From NCBI GenBank assembly GCA_030615365.1, contig JAUWZM010000124.1, positions 1 through 5,695 of the forward strand: 5,695 bases of DNA. The letters run 5' to 3'. Below are positions 1 to 4,291 of this stretch, piece by piece. Both the position numbers and the translations under genes were made by a program. This stretch comes from Candidatus Aerophobota bacterium (lineage in GTDB: Bacteria; Aerophobota; Aerophobia; Aerophobales; B3-G15). How positions within the stretch are numbered: position 1 is the stretch's first letter; each line of letters opens with the position of its first letter. Under the pieces are notes generated by a model. It had not been told where the DNA came from and ran no database searches. It saw only the letters and a program-made list of their open reading frames with translations.

Positions 1-34
1 GGAGAGTCGGTGAGAAAGAAATATGGAAAATAAG

Positions 35-64
35 TTGACATAAAGTTGCCACTTTTTGTATAAT
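35..64 (+). promoter_or_regulatory. Sigma70-type promoter (TTGACA-18 bp-TATAAT)
   Basis: Both hexamers are perfect: TTGACA at 35-40 and TATAAT at 59-64, with an 18-bp spacer. Transcription would start near 71. The spacer contains the inverted repeat AAAGT-TGCC-ACTTT (42-55), a possible protein-binding site. No reading frame of useful length follows: the first ATG (69) gives only six codons. The promoter may be the relic of a transposase promoter, may drive a small RNA, or may add a second, long-leader transcript to fur. Confidence 0.5.
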
Positions 65-89
65 AGAAATGGGAAATGTGAAGGATTAA

Positions 90-134
90 TTAGTGGTAAA
101 CTTTCAACCAGAATAAGTGGCAAGTTTCATCGGA
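90..134 (+). repeat. Two tandem degenerate 24-bp repeats
   Basis: Two units with the pattern AGTGG-(T/C)AA-(A)CTTTCA-(A/T)C-(C/G) begin at 92 and 116. The second is one base shorter in its middle. Both are inverted relative to AAGTTGCCACTT at 43-54. They look like repeated transposase-binding sites at one end of an insertion sequence. The repeat itself is plainly visible; its role is inferred. Confidence 0.45.
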
Positions 135-193
135 ATATCCATCAGTCTTCTCAATTCTTATTTGCCATAGTTTTGTCTCTGGTTTTTCTTCCA

Positions 194-243
194 TTGAAAT
201 ATCTTTTTTCCTTTATTATACTTTAACCTTGAGGATATTTCAA
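194..243. repeat. Inverted repeat with a perfect 10-bp core (hairpin candidate)
   Basis: TTGAAATATC (194-203) is the exact reverse complement of GATATTTCAA (234-243). In plus-strand RNA the stem could extend inward through G-U and A-U pairs to about 206/231, leaving a loop of about 24 bases. It lacks a GC-rich stem followed by a T-run, so it does not look like a terminator. The right arm overlaps the -35 box of the leftward promoter candidate, so it may be an operator or chance. Confidence 0.45.
215..243 (-). promoter_or_regulatory. Candidate leftward promoter (TTGAAA-17 bp-TATAAT)
   Basis: On the minus strand TTGAAA (243-238) and TATAAT (220-215) are separated by exactly 17 bp. The spacing and -10 box are ideal and the -35 differs from consensus at one base. 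The transcript would start near 208 and run leftward through the IS-like repeats. It meets only a 34-codon frame (194-90) without a well-placed ribosome binding site. AT-rich DNA produces such matches by chance. Confidence 0.3.
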
Positions 244-315
244 GCCAACATATCAAATCATCTTTCCTCACAGTTTGTCAGCTTTTATCTTTATCTAAAT
301 TTTAAACGCGACGCC

Positions 316-343
316 TTGACAAATAAAAAGTAAGTGATACAAT
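316..343 (+). promoter_or_regulatory. Promoter of the fur-feoAB operon (extended -10)
   Basis: TTGACA at 316-321 and TACAAT at 338-343 are 16 bp apart. The -10 box is preceded by the extended motif TG at 335-336 (TGATACAAT). The start point is predicted near 350, which leaves a leader of about 28 nt before the fur start codon. The strong Shine-Dalgarno sequence and four closely packed downstream genes make this the natural promoter of the operon. Confidence 0.75.
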
Positions 344-367
344 TGTAATTGAGATTGAATTGCAATT
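338..367. promoter_or_regulatory. Candidate Fur operator
   Basis: Two 10-bp palindromes lie at the two ends of this stretch: TACAATTGTA (338-347) and AATTGCAATT (358-367). Between and through them runs an array of hexamer-like units: CAATTG, TAATTG, AGATTG, then AATTG. ATTGTAATT (342-350) and AATTGCAAT (358-366) also form an interrupted dyad with one mismatch, centred at 354. Fur-family boxes are known as overlapping hexamers or dyads of this size. The stretch covers the -10 box, the start point and the bases up to the ribosome binding site, where a bound repressor would block transcription. It does not match the classical GATAAT-type Fur box closely, so the assignment rests on position and symmetry. 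Confidence 0.5.
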
Positions 368-373
368 AGGAGG
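368..373 (+). promoter_or_regulatory. Ribosome binding site deciding the fur start
   Basis: AGGAGG is a perfect Shine-Dalgarno core. It lies 2 nt before GTG (376) and 5 nt before TTG (379). The second spacing is the workable one, so TTG is the preferred start even though GTG gives a protein one residue longer. Confidence 0.65.
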
Positions 374-378
374 TAGTG

Positions 379-825
379 TTGATCGCCGCAGAGGATAGAT
401 TTAAAAGTTATCTTAAATCAAAGGAACTAAAATTTACTCCTGAAAGACAGGCTATCTTAAAGGAGATATTATTTTTTCATAAACATTTCAATGTAGATGA
501 GCTTTATGAAAGATTACATAGACACACCAAGAATATCTCTCGAGCTACTATTTATAGAACTCTTCCTTTATTAATAGAAAGTGGTTTAGTTGAAGAAACA
601 TTTCATTGTCAAGATAAGTCCAGCTACGAACATATCTTTGGTCATAAGCATCATGATCATATACTCTGTATAGAATGTGGGAAGATTATTGAATTTAGAG
701 AGGAAGGAATAGAAAAATTACAAGAAATGGTCTGTAAAAAATATGATTTTCATTCTATTGAACATAGGCTGGGAATCAAAGGATACTGCAAGGAGTGCTA
801 TGAAAAGTATAAAGACAATACTTAG
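379..825 (+). CDS. fur: Fur-family metal-dependent transcriptional regulator
   Basis: This cytoplasmic repressor should bind DNA when loaded with metal, probably Fe(II), and shut off the downstream iron importer and itself. The protein has 148 residues from TTG (149 from the GTG at 376), normal for Fur. Numbering from TTG, the N-terminal winged helix covers about 1-83, with the recognition-helix signature around SRATIYRTL (54-62). The dimerisation and metal domain has HHDH at 91-94, a CxxC pair at 97/100 followed by GK and an EF at 105-106, a histidine at 129 in the place of the family's late metal ligand, and a second CxxC at 137/140. The two CxxC pairs make the structural zinc site of the family. 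PerR or Zur cannot be excluded from motifs alone, but the adjoining feoA and feoB genes favour iron. The gene leads the operon and ends 15 nt before feoA. Confidence 0.9.
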   Translation: MIAAEDRFKSYLKSKELKFTPERQAILKEILFFHKHFNVDELYERLHRHTKNISRATIYRTLPLLIESGLVEETFHCQDKSSYEHIFGHKHHDHILCIECGKIIEFREEGIEKLQEMVCKKYDFHSIEHRLGIKGYCKECYEKYKDNT

Positions 826-840
826 AAGACTGGAGGGGAA

Positions 841-1074
841 ATGGACAATCTTTTAAACTTATCTGTAGGAGAAAATGCTCGTGTAGTAGCTGTGCAGGGA
901 GGAATGGGGATGCAGCGGCATTTAGCTAATTTGGGAATTATATCGGGGAAAAAAGTCCGTAAAATTACTGCTCAACCTATGGGAGGTCCTATAATTCTGG
1001 AAGTAGAAGGAGGAAGGATAGCCATTGGAAGGGGAATGGCTCAAAGAGTTAAGATAATTAAGGAGCTACAATGA
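841..1074 (+). CDS. feoA: FeoA, SH3-like ferrous iron transport protein A
   Basis: A 77-residue protein of the usual FeoA length, a small cytoplasmic beta-barrel (SH3-like) that supports the Fe(II) permease FeoB. Family hallmarks are visible: an opening LSVGENARV strand, the helix segment ending in HLANLGI, then SGKKVRKI and the MGGPIILEVEGGRIAIGRGMA block near the end. ATG at 841 follows GGAGG (832-836) with a 4-nt gap. The stop overlaps the start of the FeoB G-domain gene as ATGA (1071-1074), which implies translational coupling. FeoA is a separate protein here, not fused to FeoB. No feoC is visible in the operon. Confidence 0.93.
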   Translation: MDNLLNLSVGENARVVAVQGGMGMQRHLANLGIISGKKVRKITAQPMGGPIILEVEGGRIAIGRGMAQRVKIIKELQ

Positions 1075-1592
1075 GGGTTCTGCTTATAGGAAATCCTAAT
1101 GTAGGCAAAAGTGTTATTTTCAGCCGCCTTACTGGCATTAAAGTTATTGCCTCCAACTATCCAGGGACAACTATAGAGTTCCTGGAGGGAAGCGTAATGA
1201 TTGACGGGGAAAGATTAAAAATAATTGATGCTCCAGGAACTCATTCTCTCATTCCTTCCGATAAAGCTGAGGAGGTAGCAGTAAATCTTTTAATGGAGGA
1301 AAAGACAGATTTGATTATAAACATATTAGATGCTACGAACTTAGAGAGAAATCTTTATCTCACTCTTCAAATAAGAGAAATGGGAATACCTATGATCTTG
1401 GATTTAAATATGATAGATGTAGCAAAAGAACAGGGGGTACAGATAAATACCGCTGCTCTGGCTGAAGAGATAGGAGTACCTGTTATACCAACTGTAGCTA
1501 TAAGTGGGGAGGGAATTCAAGAGATCCGTCAGACTATAAAGAGAATAGTAAGCTCCCTTAGACAGCAAGCATCTAACGAGACAGAAAGGTAG
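1071..1592 (+). CDS. feoB: FeoB G domain as a separate protein (N-terminal part of split FeoB)
   Basis: This is the cytosolic GTPase part of the Fe(II) transporter, 173 residues, ending where the G domain of ordinary FeoB ends. Visible motifs are G1 GNPNVGKS (7-14), G2 NYPGTT with Thr33/34, G3 DAPG (53-56), the FeoB-typical DATNLERNLYLTLQ (87-100), and G4 NMID (113-116). G5 falls in PTVAISGEGI (140-149), where many FeoB proteins have SA or ST before the GxG, so Val142 is a small deviation. GTP binding and hydrolysis are thought to gate iron passage. The gene starts inside the feoA stop (ATGA), after AGGAG at 1061-1065, and stops one base before the permease gene. The membrane domain is wholly absent from this frame. 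The two products must associate non-covalently if they form a working FeoB. Confidence 0.9.
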   Translation: MRVLLIGNPNVGKSVIFSRLTGIKVIASNYPGTTIEFLEGSVMIDGERLKIIDAPGTHSLIPSDKAEEVAVNLLMEEKTDLIINILDATNLERNLYLTLQIREMGIPMILDLNMIDVAKEQGVQINTAALAEEIGVPVIPTVAISGEGIQEIRQTIKRIVSSLRQQASNETER

Positions 1593-1593
1593 A

Positions 1594-3012
1594 ATGAAAA
1601 TAAGATTTGAACCAAAAATAGAAAAAGTTATAGAAATTATAAGCGAGAAAACAAATCTACCCCGCTGGCAAATAACTCTTGCTCTGGAGGGAGATGAAAA
1701 GTTCAGGGATAAGATACCCTCTGCTGTATTTCAGCAAACGGTAAAGGAGATAGAGAAAGACCATCAAGAAACAATAGAACTCACCATATTAAAGGCAAGA
1801 TTTGGTCAGGCGGGAGCCATTACCAACCGGGTGCAAAAAATTCATCACCGTCATCCCACCTTTTTAGAAAAATTAGGAGATGCAACCGTAAAACCTATCA
1901 GCGGCCTTCCCATTGCTGCAATTATTCTCTATGGAATATTTAAAATCTTTGTTACTGTAGCTGGTTTTATCACTGATGGTATATTGACTCCCTTTTTTGA
2001 AGGTCCCTACGATAATTTTGTCCGTCCTTTAGTAGAGAGGTTATTTTCTGAAGGAATTATGCGTAATATGCTAATAGGAGCTTCGGGAACAGGATATTTA
2101 GAATCTTTTGGGATTCTTACTACAGGAATTTATGTTCCTATAGGAATTGTTCTTCCGGCTGTCCTAATTTTTTATATTCTCCTCACCTTCCTGGAAGATG
2201 TAGGTTACCTACCCCGATTGGCAGTTTTGGTAGACAGTATATTTCATAAGATAGGCTTGCATGGTTATTCTATTATTCCAGTTATCCTTTCTTTTGGGTG
2301 CAATATCCCTGGAGTGATGTCTTCTCGTATCCTGAAAACTAAAAAACAGAGATTTATGATGCTTACTATGCTGGGAATTTCTATACCCTGTATGGCTCAA
2401 ACTGCTGTAATTCTCAATATCATTGGACCTTTTGGCTCTAAATGGGTCATTTTGATTTATCTTATCCTTATGATTATTTTTGTTAGTATGGGAGCTGGAC
2501 TTAACCGAATCTTACCGGGAGAAACTCCCGAGATAGCTATAGAAATACCACCTTACAGGAGACCAAGAATTTCTAATTTACTCATGAAGACCAGCTTGAG
2601 AATGAGGAGCTTCCTCCTGGATGCTGTTCCCTGGGTTTTTGTGGGAATCATATTTGTTAATCTTCTTTATTCCCTGGGAATAGCTCAATTACTCTCTGCA
2701 GTGACAGGGCCTGTTCTGGGAGGATGGCTTGGGCTTCCCCGGGAGGCTATTTATCCATTGATAATAGGGTTTTTAAGAAAAGATGTGGCCACAGGTCTTT
2801 TAGCTCCTCTTTTAAGAAATGGAACTATTGACCTTTACCAATCCATAGTGATTGTAGTCGTCTTAGCTATTTACTTTCCCTGCGCAGCAACCTTTGCTGT
2901 TTTCTTGAAAGAGTTGGGAATAAAGGATACCATAAAAAGTACCCTTTTGATGTTGGGAATTGCCCTTGGAATAGGAGGACTGCTTCATTTAATTTTTAAC
3001 TTTATTAGCTAA
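1594..3012 (+). CDS. feoB: FeoB helical linker and Gate-type membrane permease (C-terminal part of split FeoB)
   Basis: This 472-residue inner-membrane protein is the Fe(II) permease part. Residues 1-80 match the helical segment that follows the G domain in FeoB, including LPRWQITLALEGD (22-34). A basic stretch (KIHHRHPTFLEKLGD, about 82-96) leads to the first membrane helix near 103-125. The first Gate repeat carries LEDVGYLPRLA (200-210), FGCNIPGVM (234-242) and the IPC motif (Cys266). The second carries GFLRKDVATGLLAPL (392-406) and FPCAATFAVFLKELG (428-442). The three cysteines (236, 266, 430) match the conserved FeoB positions proposed to line the iron path. ATG at 1594 follows GAAAGGT (1584-1590), a moderate ribosome site inside the previous gene. 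Its frame differs from that of the G-domain gene. Only 14 open codons precede the ATG, so the separate start looks real, though a frameshift near 1549-1592 is a minor alternative. Confidence 0.92.
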   Translation: MKIRFEPKIEKVIEIISEKTNLPRWQITLALEGDEKFRDKIPSAVFQQTVKEIEKDHQETIELTILKARFGQAGAITNRVQKIHHRHPTFLEKLGDATVKPISGLPIAAIILYGIFKIFVTVAGFITDGILTPFFEGPYDNFVRPLVERLFSEGIMRNMLIGASGTGYLESFGILTTGIYVPIGIVLPAVLIFYILLTFLEDVGYLPRLAVLVDSIFHKIGLHGYSIIPVILSFGCNIPGVMSSRILKTKKQRFMMLTMLGISIPCMAQTAVILNIIGPFGSKWVILIYLILMIIFVSMGAGLNRILPGETPEIAIEIPPYRRPRISNLLMKTSLRMRSFLLDAVPWVFVGIIFVNLLYSLGIAQLLSAVTGPVLGGWLGLPREAIYPLIIGFLRKDVATGLLAPLLRNGTIDLYQSIVIVVVLAIYFPCAATFAVFLKELGIKDTIKSTLLMLGIALGIGGLLHLIFNFIS

Positions 3013-3013
3013 A

Positions 3014-3045
3014 TAAAAAATGTTAAAATTGAGGCAACTATTACC
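3014..3045 (-). terminator. Weak terminator candidate between the convergent operons
   Basis: In minus-strand RNA GGUAA-UAG-UUGCC (3045-3033) can form a 5-bp stem with one G-U pair, followed by a U-rich stretch including six U in a row (3021-3015 region). It sits just after the stop codon of the TPR gene. The stem is short and the gap to the U-run is longer than ideal. On the plus strand the same stem has a C-A mismatch, so I see no proper terminator for the feo operon in the 37-bp gap. Confidence 0.25.
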
Positions 3046-3049
3046 ATAA

Positions 3050-4291
3050 CTATTTGGATTCAGCTGTTTTAGCTTTTTCGTATTCCTCTATTGCCTCTTC
3101 ATACATATTTTTTTTCATATAGATATCACCCAGAAGAGAATGAGCCAGAGTGTCTTCTGGGTTAATCTCCAGTAATTTTTTTAAATTTAATTCTGCCTCA
3201 TCCAAACGATTTTCTTTAAGATAAAGATGAGCTAAATTGAAGAGTGCATTGGTGTTTTGGGGATTGAACTTAATTTCTTTAAGATAAAAAGAAACAGCCC
3301 TTTCTACCTCTCCTTTCTCGTAATAAAGATTTCCCAGGCAATAGTAAATATCTTCAAACTCTCCCTTTTTATCTAAGATTAATTCGTACTGATCAATGGC
3401 TTCATCTATTTTATTTAGCTGAGTATACGCGTAACCAAGGTAATAATGGACAAGATAATTCTCTGGAATAACTTCAGCAGCTTTTTTCAGAGAAGAAGCA
3501 GCAAGAGTATACTCTCCCCTTTTAAGATGAAGATAACCAAATTCCATGTGAATATGAAAACTGTCAGGATCAATCTCTATCGCTTCTAGGAACATTTTTT
3601 CTGCTTCCTGGTATCTTTCCTCCTCCTGGTATATTTTTCCAAGATAGAGAAAAGAAAAAAAATCAGCAGGATTTTTCTCAATGGCTATTTTCAAAGACGT
3701 AATGGCTTTATCTCTTTTTCCTTGATGATAATAGATTTGACCAAGATCAGCATCTACTCCAGTAAAAACAGGATCAACTTGCTTCACTTTCACTAAAAGC
3801 TTTTCAGCTTCTGCCAGATTTTTCTGGATTTGAAGGATTTTAGCCAAATTATACATAGAGAAAACATGAAGAGGGTTTTTCTCCAGTTCCTTTTTATATT
3901 CTTGAGATGCGTTGGCGTAAAGTTCCTGATAAAAATAGATGTTTCCTAATTGAAAGTGAATTTCTGGATAATCAGGATTTAATTTTAGACATTTTTCAAG
4001 TTCTTCTCTGGCCAAAGGAAAATTTTTTTCAACAAAATATATAAGGGATAAATTATAATGGGCCTCGAAACTTTCCGAATTTAATCGTAGTGCCTTTACA
4101 AACTCTTCTTTTGCCTTTCCATACTCACCCTGGTGATAATAAGCTGTTCCCAAATTGAGATGGAGATTGGATTTTTCTTGAGAAAAAATGGGAAGAGAAA
4201 AAATGAGAACCACAATTACACAGCTTACCATATACCATTTTATTGACCTACCAGATAGAGAGAGAAAACTAAGAATTTTTTTTAAGTTCAT
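3050..4291 (-). CDS. TPR-repeat protein with N-terminal membrane segment
   Basis: The 413-residue product has a basic N-terminus, one hydrophobic segment (about 19-37: signal peptide, with possible cleavage near FSQ-E, or membrane anchor), and then eleven consecutive tetratricopeptide repeats of 34 residues without gaps. These start at about 39, 73, 107, 141, 175, 209, 243, 277, 311, 345 and 379. Most show the TPR pattern LGxxYxxxGxxxxAxxxxxxALxxxP. TPR superhelices bind proteins, so a scaffold or assembly role on the periplasmic side is likely; the partner is unknown. ATG at 4291 is preceded by GGAGG (4302-4298) with a 6-nt gap, within the end of the TonB-domain gene, which it overlaps by 23 nt. 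This suggests translational coupling and a shared job with that protein. The specific function is not recognisable from sequence. Confidence 0.85.
   Translation of the reverse strand: MNLKKILSFLSLSGRSIKWYMVSCVIVVLIFSLPIFSQEKSNLHLNLGTAYYHQGEYGKAKEEFVKALRLNSESFEAHYNLSLIYFVEKNFPLAREELEKCLKLNPDYPEIHFQLGNIYFYQELYANASQEYKKELEKNPLHVFSMYNLAKILQIQKNLAEAEKLLVKVKQVDPVFTGVDADLGQIYYHQGKRDKAITSLKIAIEKNPADFFSFLYLGKIYQEEERYQEAEKMFLEAIEIDPDSFHIHMEFGYLHLKRGEYTLAASSLKKAAEVIPENYLVHYYLGYAYTQLNKIDEAIDQYELILDKKGEFEDIYYCLGNLYYEKGEVERAVSFYLKEIKFNPQNTNALFNLAHLYLKENRLDEAELNLKKLLEINPEDTLAHSLLGDIYMKKNMYEEAIEEYEKAKTAESK

Larger units (their letters stand above)
24..141. mobile_element. Possible internally deleted IS21-like element (ends only)
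   Basis: The left part holds the direct repeats AAGTTGACA (32-40) and AAGTTGCCA (43-51). The right part holds two related repeats in opposite orientation, around AGTGGTAAACTTTCAACC (92-109) and AGTGGCAAGTTTCATCGG (116-133), 24 bp apart. TTGCCACTT (46-54) is the exact reverse complement of AAGTGGCAA (115-123). IS21-family elements are known for several repeats at each end that include part of the terminal inverted repeats, and for TG...CA termini; TGG at 24 and CCA at 139-141 would fit. No istA or istB sequence lies between the ends, so this would be a relic or MITE-like derivative. I see no target-site duplication, so the exact borders are a guess. It could also be an unrelated operator region. 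Confidence 0.3.
142..315. other. Non-coding spacer, pyrimidine-rich on the plus strand
   Basis: No reading frame with a plausible ribosome binding site was found on either strand. The stretch is rich in T and C on the plus strand. It contains the hairpin and the leftward promoter candidate listed separately. A small RNA cannot be excluded, but I recognise no known RNA family. Confidence 0.5.

Noticed and set aside
90..194. 34-codon minus-strand frame starting at ATG 194, downstream of the leftward promoter candidate
   Set aside because: The nearest AGGA lies about 14 nt from the ATG and next to the -10 box, upstream of the expected transcript start. The frame runs into the IS-like repeats and resembles no protein I know.
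2209..2400. 63-codon minus-strand frame inside the FeoB permease gene
   Set aside because: It lies opposite a well-conserved coding region, has no family resemblance and is best explained as an antisense shadow.
3007..3074. AGCTAAA / TTTAGCT inverted repeat followed by T residues as a feo terminator
   Set aside because: The stem has only 7 AT-rich pairs, the loop is over 50 nt, and the right arm lies within the TPR coding sequence.
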